Origin: Helicobacter pullorum NCTC 12824
Lineage (GTDB): Bacteria; Campylobacterota; Campylobacteria; Campylobacterales; Helicobacteraceae
Assembly: GCF_017979475.1 (NCBI RefSeq)
Contig: NZ_JAERIT010000001.1
Location: 124,001-188,000 of the forward strand
Reading direction: 5' to 3'
DNA: 64,000 nt
Shown here: positions 1 through 9,511 of the stretch, piece after piece
Position numbering within the stretch: the first letter of the stretch is position 1
Layout of the letters: every line of letters begins with the position of its first letter
Notes under the pieces: model-generated
The model's database searches: none
What the model was told of the DNA's origin: nothing
Seen by the model: only the letters and a program-made list of their open reading frames with translations
Translations under genes and position numbers: made by a program

Positions 1-1919
1 TCAAAATGATTTTTAATGCCTATAAGTGCATTTGGATTTTTTAGGGTTAAAGAGGCATTGTTGTATAAATCATAGACTAGAATATTGTCACTAAGGGCTA
101 GAGTGGAATAATTATTGAGCTTGATACTTTCATAGCCATAAATCCCTCCATCAAAAGAAATAGGGTCATTAAGAGTTAATAAGGATTGATTGCCAAAATT
201 TAATGTGGTGTAGTATTGATTTTGGTAATTTTCAAGCAAATGGGGGTTGTTTGGATTCCAAAGGGAAATAATATCGCCTTTGATTGTGGCACCATTTTGG
301 ATATTGATATTTTCCACAAAAGCATTATTAGCAATAAAAATGGACGCAAGAGAGCCTTCAGTGTAGCTACCATTTTGCAAATTAAGATTGCTAACCAAAG
401 CACCATCAAGGCGATAAGCTTCTAAAAAATCTTGCCATTCACTCAAATCATAATTAGGATTTGCAAACATATATGAGCCTCTATATTCAGAGCTATTCCC
501 AGCTTCATTATCTCCAAAATTTAAATGGATTCCAATCCCTTCTTTTCCAGTGGCTTTGATTTCGCCTTTGTGGTTAATAGTGTGATTTTTTCCATAAGAC
601 ACAAGCACTCCATTAGAATAATCCCCTAGAGCGTGTATTTTGGAATGAATGTTTAGAGTGTTGTTGCTCCCATCTATGCGGATACCACTTGCTGCAATGC
701 CTTGAGATAGGATATTGTGGTTTTGTGTGGCGGTGTTTTCTCTGCCATAGATATGTAAGCCCACTCCATAAGTTGAAAGGTTGTAACTCCCTTCAACCCA
801 AGCGTTGTTTTCTCTATCATAAAAGCCATTACGGCTTTCCCAAGTAATTCCATTTTCATAAATAGAATCCCCATAAAAGAGTTTTCTATCAAAAACATAT
901 CCCAAGTCTTGAAGCAAAGCAAGTTCTGCCTCCATAAAGAAAAGGTAATTAATCCAAGTTTGGTGGCTCATAAGAGAGTTATCAAGCTCGATGTGAGATA
1001 AATCCGCATCCCCATTTTCCCAACCACTAATAGGCAGTCCATTAAAGGCATCAAAGCCAAGTTCTGCATTTTGGATAACTTCATTGACATGGTTTCCTAC
1101 AAAATAAGCATGTCCTGTGGCATTGCTCAAACTACCCCCCATATTTCCTTCCCACATATTCACTTCAGAATCTACTAGAAAAATGTTTTTATTAGATTGA
1201 TAGGCATTGTCATCTAAAATTAACATTTCTTTTTGTGCATTAACACCCCTTGAATCAACTAGATTTTGTGTATAGGCATTGAGTGAAGTTGCAAAAGCAT
1301 CATTAGGTTCTCTTGTGGTGGTGGAGGCAAGCCCTAAAGCATGGAATAATTCGTGAGTAAAGGTGCTAAAGGTATCGTATTGGTTGGCATTAGTTGGCAA
1401 TGTGCTTGGGTGTGGAGCAATATACCAATTGAGTGTTCCCATATTAATGTGTCCCAAATATTTTAAATCGTGGTCGGAAAGAAAAATGGGATTTCCTTGT
1501 GAATCTTTGTCCATGGGAATTTGGCTAAGATTTTCTTTTGCATTTTCTAAAGTTAAATTATGATAAAGCATATCAGCAAATAAAGAAGAATTGTTTGCAT
1601 GCAAAATATCATAAGAAATGGCAGAAGCATTTTTTTCTTTAATAGTGCCAACGCTTAAAGGAATGGGATTAAAATTAGTCGCGTTTGCTCCTAAAATATC
1701 TGCCCAAAATTGTGCTGCTCTTAAAACTTCTGCCCTTTGTGCTTGCGTGAGATTGTGAGAAGAAGTTTGGGATTCTCCGCCAAAAGATGAACTTTCGCCT
1801 TGTGTGTAAAAATCTAATGTGAAAATGGGTTTATTGTTGTGATTGATGATAATTGTATCATATCCAAAAACATAGCTAGTTAAACCAAGGGTTAAAATGA
1901 TAATGTTTGAAGTATTCAT
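1..1919 (-). CDS. Autotransporter-like secreted protein with N-terminal metzincin-like zinc protease domain (partial, 3' end beyond window)
   Basis: An open frame of 639 codons starts at ATG 1919 behind an AAGGA ribosome site and runs off the left edge without a stop. A short hydrophobic N-terminus (about residues 1-19) fits a signal peptide. Residues 189-196 read HELFHALG, a HExxHxxG zinc motif. The usual third-ligand position (199) is Ser, but His309 lies eight residues before Met317 in a SLMSH segment that resembles a metzincin Met-turn, an arrangement like leishmanolysin (M8) enzymes, which carry a large insertion before the third His. From about residue 390 the protein is Asn/Gly-rich with recurring 'NxxIQNGxxxxGxI'-type units typical of beta-helical passengers. 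Seen: motifs and repeats. Inferred: a surface metalloprotease autotransporter; the beta-barrel would lie outside the window. The protease activity is unproven. Confidence 0.75.
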   Translation of the reverse strand, partial: MNTSNIIILTLGLTSYVFGYDTIIINHNNKPIFTLDFYTQGESSSFGGESQTSSHNLTQAQRAEVLRAAQFWADILGANATNFNPIPLSVGTIKEKNASAISYDILHANNSSLFADMLYHNLTLENAKENLSQIPMDKDSQGNPIFLSDHDLKYLGHINMGTLNWYIAPHPSTLPTNANQYDTFSTFTHELFHALGLASTTTREPNDAFATSLNAYTQNLVDSRGVNAQKEMLILDDNAYQSNKNIFLVDSEVNMWEGNMGGSLSNATGHAYFVGNHVNEVIQNAELGFDAFNGLPISGWENGDADLSHIELDNSLMSHQTWINYLFFMEAELALLQDLGYVFDRKLFYGDSIYENGITWESRNGFYDRENNAWVEGSYNLSTYGVGLHIYGRENTATQNHNILSQGIAASGIRIDGSNNTLNIHSKIHALGDYSNGVLVSYGKNHTINHKGEIKATGKEGIGIHLNFGDNEAGNSSEYRGSYMFANPNYDLSEWQDFLEAYRLDGALVSNLNLQNGSYTEGSLASIFIANNAFVENINIQNGATIKGDIISLWNPNNPHLLENYQNQYYTTLNFGNQSLLTLNDPISFDGGIYGYESIKLNNYSTLALSDNILVYDLYNNASLTLKNPNALIGIKNHF

Positions 1920-2114
1920 AATTGTATTCCTTATAAATTTGTGATTTTAAATTCAATGAATACTAACACAAGTTTTACAAACAAATTAATAATGAGTTTA
2001 TTTATCGATAAATTGACAAAAAAATAATAAAAGTATATACTAAAATCTAAAAATTAATTTATTGTAGATTCATTTGGAATTGCTTTTGGTGCAATGTCTA
2101 ATTAAGGGTAAAAA

Positions 2115-2822
2115 ATGCAAATTATTCCAGCAATTGATTTAAAGGGTGGCTGTGCTGTGCGTTTAACGCAAGGCAAAATGGAGAGTGCAAAAGTTTATTA
2201 TAAGAATCCCCTAGAGGTTGCAAAGCTTTTTTGGTCTATGGGTGCAGAATATTTGCATATTGTGGATTTAGATGGGGCTTTTAGGGGAGAGCCAAAAAAT
2301 AGAGAGGTAATTGAGAAGATTGCTAAGCACTCTAAGCTTAAAATTGAAGTTGGGGGTGGAATTAGAGATGAAAAGACAATACAAGAGTATTTAGAAATTG
2401 GAGTAAATCGTGTGATTTTGGGTTCTATTGCACTGAAAAATCCAGATTTTGCAAAAGAAATGGCACAAAAATACCCTATTGTTATAGGCATTGATGCCAA
2501 AGAAGGTAGGGTAGCAACAGAAGGTTGGGATAAGGTAGATGGAATCTTGGCTAAAGAATTTGCAAAAGAGTTTGTAAATAGCAAAATAGAAGCTATCGTA
2601 TGCACAGATATTAGCAATGATGGAATGCTTGGAGGGATTAATATAGATTTTACCAAAGAAATTGCACAAAGTAGTGGTAAATTTACTATTGCAAGTGGTG
2701 GATTATCGTGCATGGAAGATTTGGAGAAATTAAAAGATTCTGACATTGAGGGTGTAATTGTGGGTAAAGCTTTTTATGAAGATAAAATTAATTTGAAAGA
2801 GGCTTTTAGGATTTTTGGATAG
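2115..2822 (+). CDS. hisA: HisA, 1-(5-phosphoribosyl)-5-[(5-phosphoribosylamino)methylideneamino]imidazole-4-carboxamide isomerase
   Basis: The 235-residue protein is a complete cytoplasmic HisA, the TIM-barrel isomerase that converts ProFAR to PRFAR in histidine synthesis. The N-terminus IIPAIDLKGG carries the catalytic Asp8; the phosphate-binding segments IEVGGGIRD (about 78-85) and ASGGLS (about 195) and the CTDISNDG segment (about 163-170) are all present. Length is normal for the family. The start at 2115 follows a TAAGGGTA ribosome site. No other his genes are in the window, so the gene stands alone between the divergent autotransporter gene and cheY. Confidence 0.96.
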   Translation: MQIIPAIDLKGGCAVRLTQGKMESAKVYYKNPLEVAKLFWSMGAEYLHIVDLDGAFRGEPKNREVIEKIAKHSKLKIEVGGGIRDEKTIQEYLEIGVNRVILGSIALKNPDFAKEMAQKYPIVIGIDAKEGRVATEGWDKVDGILAKEFAKEFVNSKIEAIVCTDISNDGMLGGINIDFTKEIAQSSGKFTIASGGLSCMEDLEKLKDSDIEGVIVGKAFYEDKINLKEAFRIFG

Positions 2823-2870
2823 AAAAGCACCAACAAAACTATAAAATTTATTGTAGCTTATGTTAAATTT

Positions 2871-2879
2871 TGCTATTAT
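2871..2879 (+). promoter_or_regulatory. Predicted extended -10 box for cheY operon
   Basis: TGCTATTAT is an extended -10 element (TGn plus TATTAT) 51 bases before the cheY start, in an AT-rich stretch with T-tracts upstream, the usual look of sigma-70 promoters in this group. Prediction from sequence only. Confidence 0.5.
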
Positions 2880-2929
2880 GTAACAATTCTTTTTTAATTT
2901 TTATTTTTAATAATTTAAAGGAGTCCGCT

Positions 2930-3304
2930 TTGAAGATGGTCGTTGTTGATGATAGTTCAACTATGAGAAGGATTATAAAAAATACTCTTGCAAGATTAGG
3001 ATATAATGATATTTTAGAGGGTGAAAATGGGATTGAAGGCTGGGAAAGAATGAATGCAAATCCTGATGTAAAAGTCCTCATTACAGATTGGAATATGCCT
3101 GAAATGAATGGGTTAGATTTGGTGAAAAAAGTTCGTGCTGATGATAGATTTAAGGATATTCCGATTATTATGGTTACCACAGAGGGAGGAAAAGCAGAAG
3201 TTATTACTGCATTGAAAGCAGGGGTAAATAACTATATTGTAAAACCATTTACACCACAAGTCTTAAAAGAAAAGTTAGAAGTTGTATTAGGCGTAAATGA
3301 TTAG
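2930..3304 (+). CDS. cheY: CheY chemotaxis response regulator
   Basis: Single receiver-domain protein of 124 residues that carries the phosphoryl signal from CheA to the flagellar motor switch. The acidic pair Asp7/Asp8, the phospho-acceptor Asp53 in ITDWNMPEMNG, Thr83 in VTTEGGK and Lys105 in VKPFTP are all in place. The open frame reaches further upstream, but the TTG at 2930 has AAAGGAG seven bases before it and gives an N-terminus (KMVVVDDSS) and a length that match CheY from Helicobacter, so TTG is chosen. It is followed directly by prmA and ftsH, an order conserved in Helicobacter and Campylobacter. Confidence 0.95.
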   Translation: MKMVVVDDSSTMRRIIKNTLARLGYNDILEGENGIEGWERMNANPDVKVLITDWNMPEMNGLDLVKKVRADDRFKDIPIIMVTTEGGKAEVITALKAGVNNYIVKPFTPQVLKEKLEVVLGVND

Positions 3305-3306
3305 TG

Positions 3307-4134
3307 ATGGAATATTATAATTGCCTTAGCATTAAAGCAGATAAGTTTTTATGGCTTTTGCAAAATAAAGCATTAGAAATTACTAATGAAGCTATCGAAG
3401 AAAGTGATAATAGCTTTATTATACGCACTTACCAAGATATTAATGCAATTCAAGAGCAATTACAAGAGTATGCTAACAATTTAGAAAATATTATGGGAGA
3501 GAAAATCCACCTTGAATTTGAAAAGCAAGTTTTGCAAAATCAAGATTGGATTGCCAAATACAGAGATTCTATTCAGCCTATTGAATGCGGTAAATACTAC
3601 ATACACCCTTCTTGGTTTGAAGCCAAAAAAGATAAAATCAATCTCATTGTTGATCCTGCACTTGCTTTTGGGAGTGGGCATCATGGGAGCACTTTTGGCT
3701 GCTTAGAGGCTTTAAGTAAGATAGATTTAGAGGGAAAAAGATTGCTAGATGTTGGCTGTGGGAGTGGGATTCTCTCGCTTGCTGCTAAGAAAAGTGGGGC
3801 TAATGTTTGGTGCTGTGATACAGATGAAGTAGCTATTATCGCAACAAAAGACAATATGCAAAAAAATGGCGTGGTATTAGATAAAGTATTTTTGGGCACA
3901 ATTGATAAAATTACAAGCGAAAAAGGAAGCTTTGATGTGGTTGTGGCAAATATTTTAGCTGATATTATCGTGGCATTGCCTTTGGATTCTTATCTTAAGA
4001 AAGAGGGAAGATTAATTTTATCAGGGATTTTGGAGAAATATACAAATAAAGTTCTTGATAAGTTTAAAAACTTAGAATTACTTACTCAAAATAATTATGA
4101 AGAATGGGTAACTTTGACTTTTAAAAAAATATAA
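3307..4134 (+). CDS. prmA: PrmA, ribosomal protein L11 methyltransferase
   Basis: SAM-dependent methyltransferase of 275 residues that methylates ribosomal protein L11. The C-terminal half has the glycine-rich SAM site DVGCGSGILSLAA (about 148-160), an acidic strand end (CCDTDEVAI) and the NILADI active-site-like motif. The upstream part has the PrmA signature DPALAFGSGHHGST. The start ATG lies two bases after the cheY stop, so the two are probably translated together; a GTG at 3304 overlapping the cheY stop is a weaker alternative. Confidence 0.93.
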   Translation: MEYYNCLSIKADKFLWLLQNKALEITNEAIEESDNSFIIRTYQDINAIQEQLQEYANNLENIMGEKIHLEFEKQVLQNQDWIAKYRDSIQPIECGKYYIHPSWFEAKKDKINLIVDPALAFGSGHHGSTFGCLEALSKIDLEGKRLLDVGCGSGILSLAAKKSGANVWCCDTDEVAIIATKDNMQKNGVVLDKVFLGTIDKITSEKGSFDVVVANILADIIVALPLDSYLKKEGRLILSGILEKYTNKVLDKFKNLELLTQNNYEEWVTLTFKKI

Positions 4135-4142
4135 GGATAAAA

Positions 4143-6071
4143 ATGCAAAAACAAAATAATAATCAAAATCCACAAGATAAAAAACCAAATAATATTTTTA
4201 ATCAAAACCCTTTGTTGATGTTTGTAATCTTTGCTATCATCGCTATTGTAATCTTTCGCTTTATGTCTCCAAGTGGTGAAGTAAGCAAGTTAAGTGGTGC
4301 TAGCACAACAAAAACAATTAATTATTATGAAATGAAAAAATTGATTGAAAATAAAGAGGTTGATTTTGTTGCCATCGGACAAACTAATATTAAAGCGACA
4401 GCGAATAATGCGGGCGGAAAAATCGTATATAATGCTCAAAGAGTAAGCCCTGATAATACTCTCATTCCTTTGCTTGATGAAAAGGGCGTAGAATATACAG
4501 GTTATAGTGAAAGTAATTGGCTTAGTGATATGCTTTTTGGTTGGGTGTTGCCGATTTTTATTTTCTTTGCTATTTGGATGTTTTTGGCAAATCGTATGCA
4601 AAAAAATATGGGTAATGGAATATTGGGAATTGGAAGCTCTAAAAGGCTTGTGAATGCCGAAAAGCCAAATGTAAAATTTGATGATATGGCTGGAAATGTA
4701 GAAGCTAAAGATGAGGTAGTAGAAATTGTGGATTTCTTAAAAAATCCAGAAAGATACGCGGCTTTGGGTGCGAAGATTCCCAAAGGGGTGCTTTTAGTAG
4801 GACCTCCGGGGACGGGTAAGACATTGCTTGCAAAGGCGGTTGCTGGAGAGGCAAATGTGCCTTTCTTTTCTGTAAGTGGAAGTAGTTTTATTGAAATGTT
4901 TGTAGGTGTAGGTGCGAGTCGCGTTAGAGATTTGTTTGAAAATGCCAAAAAAAATGCCCCTAGTATTATTTTTATTGATGAAATTGATGCTATTGGGAAA
5001 AGTCGTGCAGCAGGTGGAATGATAAGTGGAAATGATGAGAGAGAGCAAACGCTCAACCAGCTTTTGGCAGAAATGGATGGATTTAGTTCGGATTCATCAC
5101 CTGTTATTGTGCTTGCTGCAACCAACCGCCCAGAGGTTTTGGACCCAGCATTATTGCGTCCGGGTAGATTTGATAGACAAGTTTTGGTGGATAAGCCGGA
5201 TTTTGAAGGTAGAGTGGAAATTTTAAAGGTGCATATTAAAAATATCAAGCTTTCAAAAAATGTTGATTTGTTTGAAGTGGCAAAGCTAACAGCTGGTTTA
5301 GCGGGTGCAGATTTGGCAAATATTGTCAATGAAGCGGCTTTGTTGGCAGGAAGAAACAATAAAAAAGAAGTAGAGCAAAGTGACTTTTTGGAGGCAGTAG
5401 AGAGAGGGATTGCGGGATTAGAAAAGAAATCACGCAGAATCTCGCCCAAAGAGAAAAAAATCGTTGCTTATCATGAAAGTGGGCACGCACTTATCGCAGA
5501 AATTACAAAAGGGGCAAAAAAAGTTACCAAAGTTTCTATTATCCCTCGCGGTTTGGCGGCACTTGGCTATACGCTTAATACACCAGAAGAAAACAAATAT
5601 TTAATGCAAAAGCATGAATTGTTGGCTGAAGTAGATGTTTTGCTTGGTGGAAGGGCTGCTGAAGCGGTATTTTTGGGAGAAATTTCGACAGGTGCTAGCA
5701 ATGATTTAGAAAGAGCAACAGATATTATTAAGGCTATGGTAAGCTATTATGGAATGACAGATGTTGCAGGGCTTATGGTGCTTGAAAAACAACGCAATGT
5801 ATTCTTAAATGGTGGGCTTGGAAGCACTAGAGAGTATAGTGAAGAAATGGCACAAAAAATGGATGAATATATCAAAAAGATTCTCAATGAGCGTTTTGAG
5901 GCGGTTAAAGAATCGTTAGAAACTTACAGAGAAGCTATTGAAAATATCGTAAAAGAGCTTTTTGAGAAAGAAAATATTGATGGAGAAAAAGTGCGTGAAA
6001 TTATCTCAGAATATGAGAAAGCGCATAATTTAGAAAGCAGGATAGTTCAAGAAGAGAAAGAAGAAGCTTAA
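4143..6071 (+). CDS. ftsH: FtsH, ATP-dependent zinc metalloprotease of the inner membrane
   Basis: The 642-residue protein has the full FtsH layout: a cytoplasmic N-terminus, a membrane segment at about 22-42, a short periplasmic domain, a second membrane segment at about 125-145, an AAA+ module with Walker A GPPGTGKT (220-227), Walker [10 protein letters not shown] and the second region of homology ending RPGRFDRQ, then the M41 protease domain with zinc site HESGH (444-448). The enzyme degrades misfolded membrane proteins and selected regulators. It lies 8 bases after prmA and 10 before the next gene, in one operon. Confidence 0.97.
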   Translation: MQKQNNNQNPQDKKPNNIFNQNPLLMFVIFAIIAIVIFRFMSPSGEVSKLSGASTTKTINYYEMKKLIENKEVDFVAIGQTNIKATANNAGGKIVYNAQRVSPDNTLIPLLDEKGVEYTGYSESNWLSDMLFGWVLPIFIFFAIWMFLANRMQKNMGNGILGIGSSKRLVNAEKPNVKFDDMAGNVEAKDEVVEIVDFLKNPERYAALGAKIPKGVLLVGPPGTGKTLLAKAVAGEANVPFFSVSGSSFIEMFVGVGASRVRDLFENAKKNAPSIIFIDEIDAIGKSRAAGGMISGNDEREQTLNQLLAEMDGFSSDSSPVIVLAATNRPEVLDPALLRPGRFDRQVLVDKPDFEGRVEILKVHIKNIKLSKNVDLFEVAKLTAGLAGADLANIVNEAALLAGRNNKKEVEQSDFLEAVERGIAGLEKKSRRISPKEKKIVAYHESGHALIAEITKGAKKVTKVSIIPRGLAALGYTLNTPEENKYLMQKHELLAEVDVLLGGRAAEAVFLGEISTGASNDLERATDIIKAMVSYYGMTDVAGLMVLEKQRNVFLNGGLGSTREYSEEMAQKMDEYIKKILNERFEAVKESLETYREAIENIVKELFEKENIDGEKVREIISEYEKAHNLESRIVQEEKEEA

Positions 6072-6081
6072 AGGAGAGAAT

Positions 6082-6684
6082 TTGGGAACTACAACACAAA
6101 TTATCGCTAAAGAAGGTTGGAAGCCGATAATTATTACTTTGGTGATATTATTTTTTTGTTGGTTGGTTGGTTGGAAATTTATTGGATTTCTTGCCTTTTT
6201 GGTTTTAATTTGTTTTGTTTATTTTTATTATAATCCAGAGAGAATCCCGCAAGATTTATCAGAAAACAGCATTTTGGCTCCCATTGATGGCAAAATAGTT
6301 AATATTGAAAATCAACATGATGGGATTTATTTGGAAATCAAAAAGCCCATTTGTTTTTGTGGAATGATAAGAATGCCTTTTGAGGGGGAGGCAAAAGAGA
6401 AGCTTAGGATACAAGGTTTATACAATGGAAAGGAAGCTACTGGAGAAAAAATTATTTTAGATTTTAAGGGTGTTTGTGGGGATAGCTCTCTTGTGCTATA
6501 TCCTAAAGTTTGTTTGCGTAATGTTTATTTGTATTTTTTTGATTCAAAGTTTAGAATGGGGCAAAGAATAGGATTCTTTTTAAATGGCAGGGCAAAGTTT
6601 AAACTCCCAGCTAATGTAGAAATTAAAGTGTCAATAGATGATAGAATCTATGCGGGTTCTAGCGTGATTGGGTATGTTCGTTGA
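6082..6684 (+). CDS. Phosphatidylserine decarboxylase-like membrane protein lacking the expected catalytic serine
   Basis: The 200-residue protein starts at TTG behind AAGGAGAG. Two hydrophobic segments (about 15-30 and 33-50) are followed by NPERIPQ and LAPIDGKI, which match the 'dPeR.P....PaDGkv' core of the short phosphatidylserine decarboxylase family. In active members the C-terminal region contains an FGS(R/T)-type site whose Ser becomes the pyruvoyl cofactor. Here the aligned stretch reads RIGFFLNGRAKF (about 162-173) with no serine. The gene lies between ftsH and pssA, so a role in phosphatidylserine handling or PssA function is plausible, but decarboxylase activity is doubtful. A homologue sits at the same place in H. 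pylori, so this may be an established non-catalytic family. Confidence 0.7.
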   Translation: MGTTTQIIAKEGWKPIIITLVILFFCWLVGWKFIGFLAFLVLICFVYFYYNPERIPQDLSENSILAPIDGKIVNIENQHDGIYLEIKKPICFCGMIRMPFEGEAKEKLRIQGLYNGKEATGEKIILDFKGVCGDSSLVLYPKVCLRNVYLYFFDSKFRMGQRIGFFLNGRAKFKLPANVEIKVSIDDRIYAGSSVIGYVR

Positions 6685-7418
6685 TGAAAATTGATCCTTT
6701 GTATATTTTGCCAAATCTTTTCACTGGTGCGAGTATTTATCTTGGAATCTTGAGTGTTTCTTATGCAACAATGGGAAAGTTCCACTTGGCTTGTTGGCTT
6801 GTGCTATTGAGTTTGATTTTTGATGGTTTAGATGGTCGTGTAGCAAGATTGACAGGGACAACTAGCAAATTTGGAGTAGAATTTGACTCGTTGGCAGATG
6901 TAGTAGCTTTTGGTGTGGCACCTGCAATGATCTTGTTTTGTTATGTTGGGTATATGTATGGGAAACTAGGGATTATTGTATCTGGGCTTTATGTCGTATT
7001 TGGTGCAATTAGACTTGCGAGGTTTAATGTTACAACAACACAAAATGAGCCTAATGTATTTATAGGGTTGCCCATTCCTGCTGCTGCAGTTTTTGTCGTG
7101 AGCTGGTTATTGCTTGAAATGGGATTTTTGCAAAATTATTTGGAAAATTCCAAAGCCATCTCACAATTTTTATTGATTGGAAGTTTGATTGTAGCATTGC
7201 TTATGGTTAGCAATATTCGCTATCCTAGTTTCAAAAAATTAAATTTTGAAAAGATTAGTTTTGTAAGAGCAATTGTTTTGCTAATGATTATTTTGGCGAT
7301 TCTTTTTGCTTATCCGGTTCTTAGTATTGTTACTTTGATTACTTGTTATGTGTTATTTGGTCCTATTAGAGCATTGTATTATTTATTGAAGAAAAAGATA
7401 GTGGAGAAGAAAAAATGA
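6684..7418 (+). CDS. pssA: PssA, CDP-diacylglycerol-serine O-phosphatidyltransferase
   Basis: Integral membrane enzyme of 244 residues with several hydrophobic helices. It joins serine to CDP-diacylglycerol, the first step toward phosphatidylethanolamine. The CDP-alcohol phosphatidyltransferase signature D-G-x2-(A/G)-R-x8-G-x3-D-x3-D is seen as DGLDGRVARL...GVEFDSLAD at about residues 48-72. The ATG overlaps the stop of the preceding psd-like gene (TGATG), which implies coupled translation. Confidence 0.94.
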   Translation: MKIDPLYILPNLFTGASIYLGILSVSYATMGKFHLACWLVLLSLIFDGLDGRVARLTGTTSKFGVEFDSLADVVAFGVAPAMILFCYVGYMYGKLGIIVSGLYVVFGAIRLARFNVTTTQNEPNVFIGLPIPAAAVFVVSWLLLEMGFLQNYLENSKAISQFLLIGSLIVALLMVSNIRYPSFKKLNFEKISFVRAIVLLMIILAILFAYPVLSIVTLITCYVLFGPIRALYYLLKKKIVEKKK

Positions 7419-7449
7419 GAATGCACCATAAGGGATATTATGGCATCTA

Positions 7450-7526
7450 TTTTTATATCCGATTCACTTTTTCCATATTTTTGCCTCTGAGTCTTTTTTC
7501 TTTGTAAAATGATTGTAAATTAGAAT
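7450..7526 (+). promoter_or_regulatory. Predicted leuA promoter: T-tracts plus -10 TAGAAT
   Basis: Four runs of five or six T begin at 7450, 7468, 7478 and 7494, followed by TAGAAT at 7521-7526, 22 bases before leuA. Successive T-tracts in place of a clear -35 box are the known promoter style of Campylobacter and Helicobacter. Transcription start not shown. Confidence 0.45.
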
Positions 7527-7547
7527 ATTTTAATAAGGATAAAAACA

Positions 7548-9089
7548 ATGGAAATGATAAAAATTTTTGATACAACTTTAAGAGATGGTGAGCAAAGTCC
7601 CGGTGCCTCAATGAATACAGAGGAAAAAATCAAGCTTGCTTTGCAGTTAGAAAGATTGGGAGTAGATATTATTGAAGCGGGTTTTGCAGCGGCAAGCCCG
7701 GGAGATTTTGAAGCAATTTCAAGAATTGCTGAAGCAGTCAAAGATAGCACTATTTGTTCTCTTGCGAGGGCTGTGCCAAAGGACATTGAGGCTGCTGCAA
7801 AGGCATTAGAAAAAGCAAAATTAAAACGAATCCACACTTTTATTGCAACAAGTCCTATTCATATGGAATATAAGCTCAAAATGCAACCTAGCGAAGTAAT
7901 CAAACGAGCTGTTGAATCTGTGCAACTTGCAAAAAGTTTATGTGAGGATGTAGAATTTAGCTGTGAAGATGCTTGTAGGAGCGATATTGGTTTTTTAAAA
8001 GAAATCGCTTTGGCAGTTATTGAAGCAGGGGCACAGACATTGAATCTCCCAGACACTGTTGGCTATCGCTTGCCAAGTGAGATTGGGGATATTATTAGAG
8101 AAATGAAAGAATGCGTGGGGAATAGAGCTATTTTGTCGGTGCATTGTCATAATGATTTGGGATTGGCAGTGGCAAATTCCATTGCGGGAATACAAAATGG
8201 TGCAAGACAGCTTGAATGCACCATCAATGGGCTTGGAGAGCGTGCTGGAAATACAGCTTTAGAAGAAGTGGTAATGATATTAAAAACGCGTAAAGATATT
8301 TTTAAGGATTTGGATACAAGAATCAAAACGCAAGAAATTTATGCTGCAAGCAAGTTAGTCGCAGATATTACCGGTATTCGCCCTCAACCAAACAAAGCTA
8401 TTGTGGGCAAAAATGCTTTTGCTCATGAGAGTGGAATCCATCAAGATGGGGTATTAAAGCACCCTGAAACTTATGAGATTATGAAGGCTAGTGATATTGG
8501 CATCCCACAAGATAATGGTTTGGTGCTTGGCAAGCATAGTGGTAGGGCAGCCTTTAGGGATAAATTATCAAGCTTAGGATTTGGTGAAATTTCACAAGAT
8601 GAGCTAGATAGTGCGTTTGAGAAATTTAAGATTCTTTGCGATAAGAAAAAAGAAGTTTATGATGAGGATATTCGTTCAATTTTGACAGAACAATCCACGA
8701 AGATTCCGCAAATTTTTGAGCTTGTAAGAATGCAGATTAGTGATTGTTCTAGTGGGGTGCCACACGCTGCTATTTGTATTCAAAAAGATGGCTTAGAAAG
8801 AGTTGATGCGGCAATTGGTAATGGAAGTGTGGATGCAATTTTGAAAACCATTGATAGGATTAGTGGCTATCAGGGGATTTTAAAAGATTATAAAGTAGAA
8901 GCGGTGAGCGAAGGGAAAGATGCGTTGGCAAAAGTGGTGGTAAAAGTGGAGTTTGAATCAGGTAAGTCAGCAGTCATTGGGCATGGATTGCATCTTGATA
9001 CTATGCAAGCAACAGCAATGGCGTATCTTGGGGCTTTGAATAGCTATTTATCAATGAAAGAGCTAATAGCCACAAAAAAATGTTTTTAA
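7548..9089 (+). CDS. leuA: LeuA, 2-isopropylmalate synthase
   Basis: The 513-residue enzyme condenses acetyl-CoA with 2-ketoisovalerate, the committed step of leucine synthesis. The catalytic [12 protein letters not shown] motif is at the N-terminus, the metal-binding HCHND and the NGLGERAGN motif follow at about 200 and 227, and the C-terminal third is the LeuA regulatory domain that binds leucine for feedback control. The start ATG has AAGGA upstream; an internal ATG two codons later is too far from it. leuB and leuD are 3.4 kb downstream on the other strand and leuC is not in the window. Confidence 0.96.
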   Translation: MEMIKIFDTTLRDGEQSPGASMNTEEKIKLALQLERLGVDIIEAGFAAASPGDFEAISRIAEAVKDSTICSLARAVPKDIEAAAKALEKAKLKRIHTFIATSPIHMEYKLKMQPSEVIKRAVESVQLAKSLCEDVEFSCEDACRSDIGFLKEIALAVIEAGAQTLNLPDTVGYRLPSEIGDIIREMKECVGNRAILSVHCHNDLGLAVANSIAGIQNGARQLECTINGLGERAGNTALEEVVMILKTRKDIFKDLDTRIKTQEIYAASKLVADITGIRPQPNKAIVGKNAFAHESGIHQDGVLKHPETYEIMKASDIGIPQDNGLVLGKHSGRAAFRDKLSSLGFGEISQDELDSAFEKFKILCDKKKEVYDEDIRSILTEQSTKIPQIFELVRMQISDCSSGVPHAAICIQKDGLERVDAAIGNGSVDAILKTIDRISGYQGILKDYKVEAVSEGKDALAKVVVKVEFESGKSAVIGHGLHLDTMQATAMAYLGALNSYLSMKELIATKKCF

Positions 9090-9123
9090 TAATGCTTTTA
9101 GCATTGTATTAGTTAGATTTTGT

Positions 9124-9129
9124 TAGAAT
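9124..9129 (+). promoter_or_regulatory. Predicted -10 box for secG-frr-pyrE unit
   Basis: TAGAAT in the context TTGTTAGAATTTC, 27 bases before secG. Nearly the same string (ATGTTAGAATTTC) precedes the GT8 gene, suggesting a recurring promoter type. Confidence 0.4.
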
Positions 9130-9156
9130 TTCAGAATTTTTAAGCGAGGTAGAAGT

Positions 9157-9501
9157 ATGAGTGGGATTTTATTAGTCGTGCAATTTGTTTTGGCAATTAT
9201 CATTACTATTGTGGTGTTATTACAAAAAAGTTCAAGCATCGGGCTTGGGGCATATAGTGGAAGCAATGAAAGTCTCTTTGGTGCAAAAGGACCCGCAGGA
9301 TTTTTGGCAAAAACGACTTTTGTGCTTGGATTTTTGTTTGTGGTAAATACTATTGCACTTGGTTATTTTTATACAAAAGATTCTCAGAAATCTATCGTGG
9401 ATAATGTAGAGATACCAGCCACACAGACAAATCCTGCCCCAGTAGTTCCTACTACCCCTGCTGCACCTATAGCTCCAGCTGCTCCAGCACAAACCAAATA
9501 G
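9157..9501 (+). CDS. secG: SecG, preprotein translocase subunit
   Basis: Small membrane protein of 114 residues with two hydrophobic helices (about 2-22 and 50-70) on either side of the conserved [12 protein letters not shown]...[11 protein letters not shown] loop, which identifies SecG, an accessory part of the SecYEG channel. The tail after residue 85 is a Pro/Ala/Thr-rich stretch longer than in many SecG proteins. It leads a tight cluster with frr and pyrE, the same order as in H. pylori. Confidence 0.93.
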   Translation: MSGILLVVQFVLAIIITIVVLLQKSSSIGLGAYSGSNESLFGAKGPAGFLAKTTFVLGFLFVVNTIALGYFYTKDSQKSIVDNVEIPATQTNPAPVVPTTPAAPIAPAAPAQTK

Positions 9502-9511
9502 AAGGAAAATG

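Noticed and set aside
2198-2746. 182-codon minus-strand frame inside hisA
   Set aside because: Shadow of the hisA frame with Ser/Ile-rich composition.
4502-5449. Long open frame of 315 codons on the minus strand inside ftsH
   Set aside because: Lies opposite a highly conserved gene in a codon-shadow frame; low-complexity Ser/Leu/Ala composition and no ribosome site.
7415-7507. A 30-codon frame overlapping the pssA stop, ending in a Leu-rich stretch just before leuA (possible leader peptide)
   Set aside because: Only four scattered Leu codons, no attenuator hairpins between it and leuA, and the stretch coincides with the T-tract promoter.
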